From assembly GCA_035764005.1 (NCBI GenBank), contig DASTZZ010000065.1, positions 106,283 to 170,282 on the forward strand: 64,000 bases of DNA, written 5' to 3'. The notes below the pieces were generated by a model. That model was not told the origin of the DNA. It searched no databases and saw only the letters and a list, made by a program, of their open reading frames with translations. Position 1 is the stretch's first letter. Every line of letters begins with the position of its first letter. A program made the position numbers and the translations under genes. Origin of the DNA: Terriglobales bacterium (lineage in GTDB: Bacteria; Acidobacteriota; Terriglobia; Terriglobales; Acidobacteriaceae). This document shows, one piece after another, positions 1 through 8,428 of the stretch.

Positions 1-1555
1 CTATGGGATCCAGATTGATGGTATTGCCACTCCAGAGGAAGCTGGTTTCGTTGAGCAGGCTCGGTGAGTACGTTTGCGTCAACTTCAGAGTGGATGACCA
101 CGAAGGATTGAGCATCGCCGAGCCTACCGTTGGGTAGGTGCTGTTTCCCCACAGCGGCGGATAAATGGTCTGATTGACTGCATCGTGCAAGTAATGGCCC
201 ATCGCCTGGAACTTACTGCCGATGTTGTGGTCGAGCCGGACCACGTCTTCGCGCACGTTGGTCACCTGCGGAATCGACGATATGTATTGATTCGTGCCGA
301 AGTTCGCTTTGGGGAAGGTACCGGCATTCATCTCGCGTACCGCGTTCTGATCGATCAGATTTGCCGGAATCGTATTGTTCGGAAAAGGCTGTCCTGGCGT
401 CAGGCCGTCAGCTGCGTAGAGCGCCAGCTTGGCAGGATCGCTGGTTTGAGGAACTATTGGGGTGGTCTTACCTGCTGGAACGGTATAAGTGAACGGCTGG
501 CCTAATGTCGGGAAATTTACTGCAGGAATCGCGGTTGCGACACTCGGCGTGCTCCCCTGAATCTGCCGACGCCACTCCTCATTCACAAAGAAAAATGTGT
601 TGTTTCCAATGTGTCCGCCGAAGTTGCCGCCGGGGATGTTCAGGCGGAATTTCGGACGCGCTTTGCCTGCCTGATTCAGGAAGTAGTTATTCGCCTGATA
701 GGCTTCGTTTCGGTTGAATTCCCAAATGGAACCATGGTAGTTCTTCGTTCCAGACTTAATCACCATCGTGATCTGTCCGCCAGAGCCGATGCCATAGTCA
801 GGACTGTAGTTGCTGTCGAGTGTCTGGAATTCGGAGAGCGCATCGATCGAGGGTAGGGAACTGAAGCAGCCACCGCAGCCGCGATCGTTCAGCTCGCCAC
901 CATCAAGCAGATAGACATTGTGGGTGTTGCGCGTTCCGTTGAAGCTGATTCCATTCGCGCTCGTGAGCGCATTGGGACCTGCATAAGTGGGAAGGTTGTT
1001 CGATTTGCCCATTCCGAGAGCTGCAAGGGCCGTAACGTTGCGTCCGTTCGTCGCTAACTGCGTCACCTGCTGGCCAGTGATGAGACTGCTTACTTCATTC
1101 GTCTCCGATTGCACCTGCAGAGCGTCGGCTTCTACGTTGACCGTCTCCTGCGTGTTGCCGACCTTAAAGCCAACGTTCTCTTCCAGCGTCTGGGCCACGT
1201 GAATCACGATTCCGGCCCGAGAGAACTTCTGGAATCCCGGCGCGGTTGCTGCCATCGTGTACTGACCTGCGCCGACGTTGGCGAAGAGAAAATCGCCGCT
1301 GGAGTTCGAAACTGTATTTCGTACCTGGCCGGTGGCGACATTGGTGATGGTGATGCTTGCATTCACCACCGCTGCTCCCGACGGATCGGTTACGGTTCCG
1401 GTGATTGAAGCGTTGTCCTGCGCTCGCGCAGTGCCGGCGAGTATGGCCACCATCGTCATACACGCACACCACGTTGCGAAATGCTTCCAGCTTGGCAGTT
1501 TAGTTGTGAAACGGGATACCGCGTTGTGAGTCTTATCGGTGAAACGACCCATCAT
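1..1555 (-). CDS. TonB-dependent receptor, Oar-like with carboxypeptidase-regulatory domain (3' end off window)
   Basis: Open on the minus strand from ATG 1555 (ATGATG, preceded by AAGGAGGGAAG) to the window edge, so at least 518 residues of a protein usually near 1000-1200. Signal peptide ends around AGTARA-QD (about residues 43-46). Next comes a CarboxypepD_reg-like Ig domain (SITGTVTDPSGAAV...), then a plug domain (about 120-240, with NGRNVTALA and LDGG), then the first barrel strands with many aromatic, Asn- and Gly-rich turns. This is the Oar/Cna-B type of TonB receptor that is heavily expanded in Acidobacteriota, located in the outer membrane; the ligand is likely a plant or microbial carbohydrate or peptide but is not determined by sequence. 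A palindrome of LacI-operator type lies 76 bp upstream of the start. Start choice is firm because of the Shine-Dalgarno sequence. Confidence 0.9.
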   Translation of the reverse strand, partial: MMGRFTDKTHNAVSRFTTKLPSWKHFATWCACMTMVAILAGTARAQDNASITGTVTDPSGAAVVNASITITNVATGQVRNTVSNSSGDFLFANVGAGQYTMAATAPGFQKFSRAGIVIHVAQTLEENVGFKVGNTQETVNVEADALQVQSETNEVSSLITGQQVTQLATNGRNVTALAALGMGKSNNLPTYAGPNALTSANGISFNGTRNTHNVYLLDGGELNDRGCGGCFSSLPSIDALSEFQTLDSNYSPDYGIGSGGQITMVIKSGTKNYHGSIWEFNRNEAYQANNYFLNQAGKARPKFRLNIPGGNFGGHIGNNTFFFVNEEWRRQIQGSTPSVATAIPAVNFPTLGQPFTYTVPAGKTTPIVPQTSDPAKLALYAADGLTPGQPFPNNTIPANLIDQNAVREMNAGTFPKANFGTNQYISSIPQVTNVREDVVRLDHNIGSKFQAMGHYLHDAVNQTIYPPLWGNSTYPTVGSAMLNPSWSSTLKLTQTYSPSLLNETSFLWSGNTINLDPI

Positions 1556-1630
1556 CTTCCCTCCTTGCTCCTAAGGATTGCGGTCGGATAACTGCTTTAC
1601 TGCTTGGGCCCGAGGAATCGAATTTCTTTC

Positions 1631-1650
1631 TTAAGTAATCGTTTACTTAA
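1631..1650. promoter_or_regulatory. 20-bp palindrome, candidate LacI-family operator
   Basis: TTAAGTAA-TCGT-TTACTTAA: two perfect 8-bp half sites around a central CG, inside an A/T-rich stretch upstream of the receptor gene. The inner GTAA.CG.TTAC core has the shape of LacI/GalR-family operators (central CG, AA/TT flanks). No lacI gene lies in the window. The rest of 1556-1849 shows no gene. Confidence 0.5.
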
Positions 1651-1849
1651 AAAAGCTGAAACGTTTTAGACCGTCTGTCCCTGCGTTGTCAAGACTTTCT
1701 CGATGGCGGTGGATCTCGCCTGGTTTGGCTAGTGAAAGCTTTCGTCAGTGAAAGTCAACGCGCGAACCGAGATATTTGGAGCCAGAGAGGTCAGTAAGAG
1801 AAAAGGCCGTTTACCGCATTGCAGAAATTCTGCATTGCGAAACGAGTTG

Positions 1850-2161
1850 CTATTTGAGGCCGAGATCGCGAAGGCAGTAGCGGATCTCGCTCGCCGCTTC
1901 GACGACTTCCATTCCGGGCTGCACCATCAACTTGCAGGAGAGCGCCTGGCGGGGTGCGCTATCAGGGGATGCTTTGTAGGAGACGCGGCAATACTGGCAT
2001 TCCTCATTCCAGCAGAACCTTCCCATGGCGACGTTGTCGGGAGAGAGGTATTGCAGGGCGCGCAGCAGCATATTGTCTTTCGGAACCTGGAACTCTCTTC
2101 CCAAAATCTTGATGGTTACAAGTTCATCGAAGGGCCGATAAAGCGCGCCAGGGTTGGACAT
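1850..2161 (-). CDS. small 2Fe-2S ferredoxin-like protein
   Basis: 103 residues. Cys pattern in the middle: FCWNEECQYC (C-x4-C-x2-C) followed by a fourth Cys 17 residues later (ALSCKLMV), the ligand set of a plant-type/adrenodoxin-fold [2Fe-2S] domain of the kind fused to formate dehydrogenases and NuoG. The N-terminal half (VTIKILGREFQVP...LLRALQYL) fits the beta-grasp strand-helix start of that fold. It would be a cytoplasmic electron carrier or an orphan subunit; no redox partner is adjacent. A longer reading frame on the plus strand (1748-2368) overlaps it but has no recognisable motifs. Start at 2161 lacks a clear Shine-Dalgarno sequence, so the true start is uncertain. It lies 63 bp downstream of the kinase gene on the same strand. 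Confidence 0.65.
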   Translation of the reverse strand: MSNPGALYRPFDELVTIKILGREFQVPKDNMLLRALQYLSPDNVAMGRFCWNEECQYCRVSYKASPDSAPRQALSCKLMVQPGMEVVEAASEIRYCLRDLGLK

Positions 2162-2224
2162 GAGCGTGGCTTCATTGTAAACGCGGCGTTAGAGGACCCG
2201 AGGGCGAAGCGCAGAGCATCACAG

Positions 2225-3478
2225 TTACCTCGGAGGCGAAGCGGACGAAGGACCAGGTCTGTCAGACTCACGCACACTCTCAACGTCACGTTTTTCGCTA
2301 AGTTCGCGGCGCACATGCTTCGCCGGATTGGAAGGAACGTTGACGATGATCGTAGCCCCTCCTGGTAGGTGCTTGCGGTGAGCTCGGTGATGCCGCACGC
2401 CATAGAGAGTCACCATGACTCCCAGGACAAACGCAGCCGAGGACGCCAATATGGCTCCTCTTTTGGTTCTGAGCCAGAGCGCTGGGCGTGCTGGTCCGCT
2501 GACCGAGCGCTCGGCTGCTCTGGTGTTTGCGGCAGTAGCCTGCGAGGCCTTAATCGCGGGTAGTTGTTTGGTCGCAATCGGAGCTGCCTGGGCCAGGGCG
2601 ACTGCCTGCGTCCGCTGAAGAGCACCATTCGATGCGGCCATAGCTGCCGCCTGCTTGCCTGCCTGCAAGGATGAGGACGAGAAATTCTCCAGGTCAGCAG
2701 CCAGTTCGGCTGCTGTCTGGTATCTATCCCCAGTTTTCTTTTCCAGACAGCGGGTGATCACGGCGCTCATCCCTGGATCGATCTGTGCGTGAAGATCACA
2801 AGGTGGGGGCGGTGTTTCGTTGATGATTTTGTAGATGACGGTCGCTACGGTGTCGCCTCCGAACGGACGCGCTCCAGTGACCATCTCATAGAGGATGACG
2901 CCAAAGCTGAACAGATCAGATCGGCCGTCGACCGCATGGCCCATTACCTGCTCCGGGGACATGTAATAAGGAGTACCGAAAACCTGCCCGGTTCGCGTGA
3001 GCGTGCCGACCGATTTCGAGATGCCAAAATCCATGATCTTTGCCAGCTTCTGACGCGTGATCATGATGTTCGCCGGCTTGATGTCGCGGTGCACGACGTC
3101 CATTGAGTGGGCATACTCGAGACCGGTTGCGACCTGCCTCGCGATCTCGATGATTTGCTCAGTCGGAATACGATGCGTTTCTGCCATCAAGGATTGGAGT
3201 GTCTCGCCTTCGAGATATTCCATCGCTATGTAGAAGAGACCATCGCACTCGCCGGCGTCATGAATGGTGACAATGTTGGGATGGTTCATCTGACCGGCTG
3301 CGTGAGCTTCATTGCGGAAGCGACGCAGCAGTTCATCGCGCTCGATGGCATCGACATCGAGGCGCGTTGTCTTGAGGGCGACCGTGCGTCCAATCGTAGG
3401 ATCGATTGCGCGATAGACGACGCCCATCGCTCCGCGTCCTAATTCGCCGATGATTTCGTAACGTCCAACCTTATCCAT
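2225..3478 (-). CDS. membrane-anchored Ser/Thr protein kinase
   Basis: 417 residues. Hanks-type kinase domain: glycine loop GELGRGAMGVV (11-21), ATP lysine K36, catalytic HRDIKPAN (D132), DFG at 150-152, GTPYYMSPEQ activation segment near 168. An Ala/Gln-rich juxtamembrane linker (about 275-335) leads to one transmembrane helix (about 341-361) and a short basic, proline-ended tail of about 55 residues with no PASTA or TPR domain. Catalytic residues are all present, so it should phosphorylate Ser/Thr on partner proteins from the inner membrane. Kinases of this layout are numerous in Acidobacteriota. No cognate phosphatase is nearby. Target unknown. Confidence 0.95.
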   Translation of the reverse strand: MDKVGRYEIIGELGRGAMGVVYRAIDPTIGRTVALKTTRLDVDAIERDELLRRFRNEAHAAGQMNHPNIVTIHDAGECDGLFYIAMEYLEGETLQSLMAETHRIPTEQIIEIARQVATGLEYAHSMDVVHRDIKPANIMITRQKLAKIMDFGISKSVGTLTRTGQVFGTPYYMSPEQVMGHAVDGRSDLFSFGVILYEMVTGARPFGGDTVATVIYKIINETPPPPCDLHAQIDPGMSAVITRCLEKKTGDRYQTAAELAADLENFSSSSLQAGKQAAAMAASNGALQRTQAVALAQAAPIATKQLPAIKASQATAANTRAAERSVSGPARPALWLRTKRGAILASSAAFVLGVMVTLYGVRHHRAHRKHLPGGATIIVNVPSNPAKHVRRELSEKRDVESVRESDRPGPSSASPPR

Positions 3479-3578
3479 TGCGCTCTAACGCGGAAAATAG
3501 CGCAACATAGCCCTAAATGCGATCAAAATGCATGGCGCGTGGGTTACTAAGGAAGTAATACGACCTTGCCCGCACCGT

Positions 3579-4511
3579 CTACGCCTGCTGTTTTAAGAGC
3601 TTCTCGACTTCAGAACGTTGGGGCATCGACGGGGCTGTTCCCGGACGAGTCACGGAAATTCCCGCGACGGCGCAGCCGAAACGCGCGGCGGCAACGATAT
3701 CCATGCCTTCGGCGAGCGCGACCGCGAAGCCGCCGCTGAAGGCATCTCCTGCTCCCGTCGTTTCCACCACAGGTCCAGCATTGAAAGCTGGAATGTGCTG
3801 CATGAGGCGAGCATTTTTCACCAGTGCGCCCTGGGCGCCCAACGTGATCACCGCGTTTCGTGCGCCACGCCGCAGCAAGGCTTCTGCTGCAAGGTTCGCA
3901 TCGGCAAGGCTGCTGACCTCTATTCCCGTGAGTGCGCCGGCCTCGGTCTCGTTAGGGATCAAGTAATCGCAAAGCGGATAAATGCTGGAAGGCAGCTCGT
4001 GCGCGGGTGCGGGATTGAGGATCGTCGGCACGCTCCGCTTACGTGCCAGACGGAGCCCGTGCTCGACAACTCCAATCGGCAACTCGAGTTGGGTGAGGAA
4101 AATTGCGGAAGAGGCAATCGCCTTCTCCGCCCGGCTGACCTCGTCTTTACTCAGGTGGAAGCACGCTCCCGGAACCACCACGATCGCATTCTCACCTTTG
4201 AGTTCATCGATGATGATCGCTGCACTGCCGGTGGCAAGCTCGGCAGACTGGAAGACGAATTCGGTATCGATGCCTTCTGCTTTGTATGTCTGCAGCGCGA
4301 GTTCGCCGAAAGTATCCTGTCCTAACTTGGTAATGAAAACGACGTCTGAGCCAAGCCGCGCGGCTGCGACCGCCTGATTGGAGCCTTTGCCGCCAGGCCC
4401 AAGCGCGAACGATGCTCCCATCACCGTTTCTCCCCAGCGCGGGAAGCGCGGCGTGCGAAACGCCAGATCGGCGACGTAGCTTCCCATGACTGCGACGCGG
4501 CTTCGAGCCAT
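3579..4511 (-). CDS. rbsK: ribokinase (PfkB family)
   Basis: 310 residues, the normal length for ribokinase. Signature 1 GPGGKGSNQAVAAARLG (about 38-54) binds the sugar; signature 2 TTGAGDAFSGGF (about 251-262) carries the anion hole and the catalytic Asp (D256); NPAPAHELP is typical of RbsK rather than fructokinase. Reaction: D-ribose + ATP to ribose 5-phosphate, which could enter the pentose phosphate pool used by the phosphoketolase encoded at 8.4-10.8 kb. No ribose transporter or RbsD adjoins it, so another pentose or nucleoside-derived sugar is possible. It is on the same strand as the AhpD-like gene upstream and the kinase downstream. Confidence 0.9.
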   Translation of the reverse strand: MARSRVAVMGSYVADLAFRTPRFPRWGETVMGASFALGPGGKGSNQAVAAARLGSDVVFITKLGQDTFGELALQTYKAEGIDTEFVFQSAELATGSAAIIIDELKGENAIVVVPGACFHLSKDEVSRAEKAIASSAIFLTQLELPIGVVEHGLRLARKRSVPTILNPAPAHELPSSIYPLCDYLIPNETEAGALTGIEVSSLADANLAAEALLRRGARNAVITLGAQGALVKNARLMQHIPAFNAGPVVETTGAGDAFSGGFAVALAEGMDIVAAARFGCAVAGISVTRPGTAPSMPQRSEVEKLLKQQA

Positions 4512-4591
4512 CTCAGCAGTATCGTACGAACCGGGAACTGGTGCCGGGCGGAATCACCGGTAATGCAGCAGTGCGGCCGACACTCTGGAAA

Positions 4592-4960
4592 CTATTCTTT
4601 CGCTGTTGCTGCAAGCTCCGGCTGGCTTTTCGCCGCATAGGCATCCAGCACGCGGGCGCTGTAGACCAGCGCGGCTCCGGCGTTAAGGGCGACGGCGACA
4701 CCTAACGCTTCAGCGATTTCTTCCTTGCTGGCTCCGGCTTTCATCGCCGCTGAGGTGTGGACCGTGATGCATCCATCGCAGCGAGTAGTAACGGCGACTG
4801 CCAGCGCGATGAGTTGTCGTGTTTTTTCATCGAGGTGATTGGTCTTCTGCCCGGCATCGCTGAGAGTTCGGTAGCCGCGCACTGTGTCGGGACTAAGTTG
4901 TCCCAATTTTCCGATCGTATTCAGCAGTTCGGCGAGATACGCGTTCCAATCCATCATCAT
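4592..4960 (-). CDS. carboxymuconolactone decarboxylase / AhpD-like protein
   Basis: 122 residues, all-helical CMD fold. The motif CDGCITVHTSAAMKAG holds the CxxC...H arrangement of AhpD-type peroxidase-reducing proteins, which distinguishes it from true carboxymuconolactone decarboxylases that lack the cysteines. It begins MMMDWNAYLAELL; GGAGCG stands about 10 bases ahead of the first ATG. Likely role: thiol-dependent peroxide or disulfide chemistry in the cytoplasm. It sits between ribokinase and an unknown anchored protein with no functional link visible. Confidence 0.88.
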   Translation of the reverse strand: MMMDWNAYLAELLNTIGKLGQLSPDTVRGYRTLSDAGQKTNHLDEKTRQLIALAVAVTTRCDGCITVHTSAAMKAGASKEEIAEALGVAVALNAGAALVYSARVLDAYAAKSQPELAATAKE

Positions 4961-5047
4961 GGGAATTTCGCTCCAGTCAGAGGAGTCTATCTGTTAAGAC
5001 TGGAGCGCGTCTGCATCTTTCTCGACTAGTCCCGCGATTTTGTTGAT

Positions 5048-5794
5048 CTACGAGCCCGTGCCGTTCTGCACGCTGGTGGCGTGATTGTGTTCGAAGGTGA
5101 CTTTCACCGGATGGCCGTTGTTGTCATAGTCGAGTGTGCGATTGCCGTACTCCCCACCACTCCCTTGCGGAATGCCGACGCCGAGAGCCATCGAAACCTG
5201 CAGCTCATTCATCCCTTGCTTTGCCTGATGCTGGCTGATGGCGCTCCACACGTCGGCAGGCCAATGCTTGTATAACTCATGCGGATCGTCGAAGTAGAAG
5301 ATGTCATTGATGTAAAGCGTGTAATCACCGCCGCGATTGCCGCCGATCGGCGCGGAGTACATCTTCTTGTCATCTGGTCGATGGAAGACTGCTAAGACCT
5401 GCTCCTCGCGAACGCGAACTCCGGGAGCTATCTCCTCAGCCTTGGCGTTCGGCGACGTCGCCTGAATCACATTCGTGATCTGCAGCTTGTCGAGCGGAGG
5501 CAGCAGGCCGGCGGGATGTTTGAAGTCTACTCGCCCAGAGCTATACGGATAGAAGTAAACCTGATTGCCCGCTTTCAGCCAGACCGTTTTGCCATCCAAC
5601 GCTTCCTTCGAGGACTTCAGATCATAGGCGTGAACCTGCGTGGGAACCACGTAATTGTCTGCGCTGAAGTTTGGATTCGGCGTCGCTTGCTTCGGAGCCG
5701 GCGCCGGCGCGTTCCGCTCGCGATAGATGAGAAAAATGCGGATGCCAACCAATGCGACAAAGACGAGCAGGATGATCTGAATCCGTCTAGACAT
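5048..5794 (-). CDS. membrane-anchored protein of unknown function
   Basis: 248 residues. One N-terminal transmembrane/signal-anchor helix (about 5-22: IQIILLVFVALVGIRIFLIY) followed by a Pro/Ala linker (APAPAPKQATPNPN) and a soluble periplasmic domain of about 200 residues. That domain contains YFYPYSSGRVDF, a Gly-rich turn (IGGNRGGDYTLYINDIFYFDD) and a C-terminal segment (SMALGVGIPQGSGGEYGNRTLDY) resembling a SmpA/BamE-like outer beta segment, but I cannot assign a family. AAGG stands 6 bases before ATG 5794. It probably belongs to a lineage-restricted family. Confidence 0.75.
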   Translation of the reverse strand: MSRRIQIILLVFVALVGIRIFLIYRERNAPAPAPKQATPNPNFSADNYVVPTQVHAYDLKSSKEALDGKTVWLKAGNQVYFYPYSSGRVDFKHPAGLLPPLDKLQITNVIQATSPNAKAEEIAPGVRVREEQVLAVFHRPDDKKMYSAPIGGNRGGDYTLYINDIFYFDDPHELYKHWPADVWSAISQHQAKQGMNELQVSMALGVGIPQGSGGEYGNRTLDYDNNGHPVKVTFEHNHATSVQNGTGS

Positions 5795-5833
5795 AGCGAG
5801 CCTTGAATTGTACAGAACCGAGCGCGTGGGCTG

Positions 5834-6595
5834 TCACGCCGGCGAGCTTTCTCCGAAGTTGCTGCGGAACAGTTGAATCATGTCGGAGAAGGCTGAATCG
5901 GCAGATGGCGGATCGTACCGCGGACCTTCGTCGCGCATGAACGCGTGCTCCGCCGGATACAGCTTCACACGATACTTCACTCCGCCTTCCTGCAGAGCGG
6001 CACGAATCTTCTCATGTCCTTCTTTGGGAACGTGCGGATCGGCTTCGCCAAAGATCATCAGCAGCTCGCCTTTGATCTCCTTGGTCCGTTGCAGCGAGCC
6101 GGCATCCTCCTCTTTACCCAGTCTCCCATCGTGAATTCCTGTTCCATAAAAGCAGACTGTAGCTCGAACATCGGGCTGCAAGGCAGCGCGGAACGCAAGG
6201 TGTCCGCCGATGCAGAAGCCGGCCGCAGCCAACTTTGCGGGACTCACTATCGGATGCTGCGCGAGAAAGTCCAGGACGGCGCGGCAGTCGCTATCGAAGT
6301 CCTGAACGGAAGTCCTTGAGGTGTCGGCGAGGCCGCGAGTTCTGCCGGAATCGTCGAAGGGCAGGGCAGTGCCCGGTGCTTCAATGCGGTGATAGATTTC
6401 CGGCGCCGCGACTACGAATCCATATCCCGCCAGACGCACGCAGGCGCGCAGCATCGGCGGCGTAAGCTGAAAGATGTCGGAATAAAAAATGACGCCGGGA
6501 AACCTGCTTTTGCTCTCCGTGCGCGGCGTTGCCACAAACATTCGCAGAGGAGAGTTATCGACAGTGATATCAGTGAAAGTAGCGCTGACTTGCAT
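5834..6595 (-). CDS. dienelactone hydrolase family protein
   Basis: 253 residues. Alpha/beta hydrolase with the DLH triad: nucleophile Cys128 in AAGFCIGGHLA (G-x-C-x-G-G), Asp186 in FGEADPHVP and His217 in YPAEHAFMRDEGPRYDP. Family members hydrolyse dienelactone in chlorocatechol breakdown or other cyclic esters; no aromatic-degradation genes are adjacent, so the substrate is open. It is divergent from the alcohol dehydrogenase gene with only 50 bp between the starts, so the two promoters overlap. Confidence 0.9.
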   Translation of the reverse strand: MQVSATFTDITVDNSPLRMFVATPRTESKSRFPGVIFYSDIFQLTPPMLRACVRLAGYGFVVAAPEIYHRIEAPGTALPFDDSGRTRGLADTSRTSVQDFDSDCRAVLDFLAQHPIVSPAKLAAAGFCIGGHLAFRAALQPDVRATVCFYGTGIHDGRLGKEEDAGSLQRTKEIKGELLMIFGEADPHVPKEGHEKIRAALQEGGVKYRVKLYPAEHAFMRDEGPRYDPPSADSAFSDMIQLFRSNFGESSPA

Positions 6596-6645
6596 TTACA
6601 TTTGATTAGAACTCACGTGTGGCTGATTGAGCAAAGGTCCGCGCA

Positions 6646-7656
6646 ATGAGAGCGATGGTTCTCCCACATCCGGGCTCCATCGCAACACATCCGCTTGCCC
6701 AGCGTGATCTTCCGGAGCCGCTGCCGGAACGGGATGAAGTGCTCATTCAGGTGAGTGCCTGCGGTGTTTGCCGCACCGATCTTCACGTAGTGGAAGGCGA
6801 TCTCCCGCCAAAGCTGACGAATGTTGTGCCCGGGCATCAGGTAGTCGGGCGAGTAGTTCGGTCAGGCGCCGAGGCAAACAGGTACGCGACAGGCGCTCGC
6901 GTTGGTGTGCCATGGCTGCATCGCACTTGTGGAGTTTGCGAGTTCTGCACGCGCGGACGCGAGAATCTTTGTCCGAATGCTCTCTTCACCGGTTGGACGG
7001 TGAATGGCGGCTACGCCGAATTCATCGTCGCTCCGGAAAAGTTCGTTTATCCCATTCCGGAACAGTTCAGCGATCTGGCTGCAGCTCCGCTGCTCTGTGC
7101 CGGGATCATCGGCTTTCGCTCCCTGCGTCTGGCCGAACTTCAGCCAGCAGATACTCTGGGCATTTATGGATTTGGAGCGGCGGGGCACGTCTGCATTCAG
7201 GTTGCGCGGCATCTGGGTTATCGCGTGTTGGTCTGCACCCGCGAGGAGAAGCATCGCAAATTGGCAGCGGAACTTGGAGCTGAATGGGTTGGGGGAGCAT
7301 ATGACGATCCTCCGACACCGCTGAATGCCGCGATCATCTTCGCGCCGGCAGGTGAACTCGTGCCTGCAGCGCTAAAGAATCTGAAGCGCGGTGGCACCTT
7401 GGTTTTGGGTGGAATTCACATGAGCGACATTCCTTCGTTCTCCTACGATCTTCTTTATTGGGAGCGGCGCATCCGCAGTGTGGCGAACAACACGCGTCAG
7501 GACGGAATCGACTTCCTGCGCATCGCCGCCGAGATTCCGATTCACACGCAAGTGCAGACATTCAGACTCGAACAGGCGAACGAAGCTCTCGAAGCCCTGA
7601 AGAACGATGGAATCCGCGGCGCTGGAGTGCTGACAATTCAGAAGGGGAAGAACTGA
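6646..7656 (+). CDS. zinc-dependent alcohol dehydrogenase (MDR superfamily)
   Basis: 336 residues. Catalytic zinc ligands Cys42 (CGVCRTD) and His64 (PGHQVVGRV); structural zinc cysteines C95, C98, C101, C109 in [18 protein letters not shown](P)-binding GFGAAGH Rossmann turn near residue 175. It resembles the adhP/adh_fam_2 type that oxidises primary alcohols or reduces aldehydes. The 3' end abuts a 47-aa membrane protein that begins on the next base. Divergent from a dienelactone hydrolase gene. Confidence 0.92.
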   Translation: MRAMVLPHPGSIATHPLAQRDLPEPLPERDEVLIQVSACGVCRTDLHVVEGDLPPKLTNVVPGHQVVGRVVRSGAEANRYATGARVGVPWLHRTCGVCEFCTRGRENLCPNALFTGWTVNGGYAEFIVAPEKFVYPIPEQFSDLAAAPLLCAGIIGFRSLRLAELQPADTLGIYGFGAAGHVCIQVARHLGYRVLVCTREEKHRKLAAELGAEWVGGAYDDPPTPLNAAIIFAPAGELVPAALKNLKRGGTLVLGGIHMSDIPSFSYDLLYWERRIRSVANNTRQDGIDFLRIAAEIPIHTQVQTFRLEQANEALEALKNDGIRGAGVLTIQKGKN

Positions 7657-7800
7657 TTGGAACGAAAAATCTTTTGGGCGATTTTCATTATCCTGAGCCT
7701 GATTGCAGACTTCGCGCTTCCACTCGTCTGGGGAATCATCGCGACTATCCCGCTTCTCTTTGTGAGTTGGTGGATCGCCTACCGCAGCGGCTGGTTCTGA
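7657..7800 (+). CDS. 47-aa small membrane protein, TTG start
   Basis: Starts with TTG on the base after the TGA of the alcohol dehydrogenase gene; GAAGGGGAAG lies 7 bases upstream within that gene's end. Product LERKIFWAIFIILSLIADFA then LPLVWGIIATIPLLFVSWWI and AYRSGWF: two hydrophobic helices with a charged N-terminus and an Arg/Trp-rich end. It ends 22 bases inside the 3' end of the convergent gluconokinase gene. Spacing, ribosome site and amphipathic composition support translation. Function unknown; it is too short for most gene callers. Confidence 0.6.
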   Translation: MERKIFWAIFIILSLIADFALPLVWGIIATIPLLFVSWWIAYRSGWF

Positions 7801-8303
7801 TCCGAACCCGCTTCGACTTCGCGCGTCGCTAATCTGCGGCGAATCTCAGTAACGATTTGATCAGGCGCTTGCGCGATGTCGATGAAAATTGCATCTCCTG
7901 GCTCTTCGAGATCGGCAAACTGGCTTGATAACATCTGTGGCTTCATGAAGTGACCATGTCGCTGGACAAGGCGAGTGTAGATCAGCTCAGGACTCCCTTT
8001 TAGATAGGCGATTATTGCCGGCACGCCGGCTGTAAGGAGATCGCGATAGCTCTGCTTTAGTGCGGAACAGGCGAGTACTGCGTTCTGTCCCGAATTGGTC
8101 CAGCCCTCGATGGCATGTCGCATGGCAAACAGCCAGGGCTCGCGGTCAGCATCGGTGAGAGGCACGCCATGAGTCATCTTCTCGATGTTGGCGGCGGGAT
8201 GGAATTGGTCTGCATCGGCGAAGATGCAATGGAGCGATTCGGCGAGCATGCTGCCAATCAGCGTTTTGCCGGAACCAGCCACTCCCATGACCAGGATGAG
8301 CAT
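7779..8303 (-). CDS. gntK: gluconokinase
   Basis: 174 residues from ATG 8303 (MLILVMGVAGSGKT). An upstream ATG at 8339 adds 12 residues of unlikely sequence. P-loop GVAGSGKT at the N-terminus, DADQFHPAANIEKM substrate motif, PLTDADREPWL and LKQSYRDLL are all diagnostic of GntK (thermoresistant type). Reaction: D-gluconate + ATP to 6-phosphogluconate, feeding the oxidative pentose phosphate or Entner-Doudoroff route. It is divergent from the phosphoketolase gene, which makes a shared physiological role plausible. The 3' end overlaps the 47-aa membrane protein gene. Confidence 0.92.
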   Translation of the reverse strand: MLILVMGVAGSGKTLIGSMLAESLHCIFADADQFHPAANIEKMTHGVPLTDADREPWLFAMRHAIEGWTNSGQNAVLACSALKQSYRDLLTAGVPAIIAYLKGSPELIYTRLVQRHGHFMKPQMLSSQFADLEEPGDAIFIDIAQAPDQIVTEIRRRLATREVEAGSDQNQPLR

Positions 8304-8322
8304 GCTGCAAATGTAAGCTGCG

Positions 8323-8368
8323 GTCCACCTAGTCCACAAAGTCCATGTAGGTCCACAGACTCCACATA
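8323..8368. repeat. five tandem 9-nt repeats, GTCCACNNA type
   Basis: GTCCACCTA, GTCCACAAA, GTCCATGTA, (G), GTCCACAGA, CTCCACATA in a row, between the divergent gluconokinase and phosphoketolase starts. Degenerate tandem nonamer; may overlap promoter sequence. Confidence 0.75.
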
Positions 8369-8428
8369 GCGTGACCGTGAAATGCGTTGACCCGAAACGA
8401 GTATCCTGAACACAGCGGAGGATTGCAC

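Noticed and set aside
1748..2368. 206-residue open frame on the plus strand
   Set aside because: No motif, no ribosome site; it overlaps the ferredoxin-like gene with its Cys ligand set and the kinase gene end on the minus strand.
8323..8368. Short repeats as a CRISPR array
   Set aside because: Units are 9 nt and contiguous with no spacers; no cas genes in the window. The same applies to the period-7 arrays.
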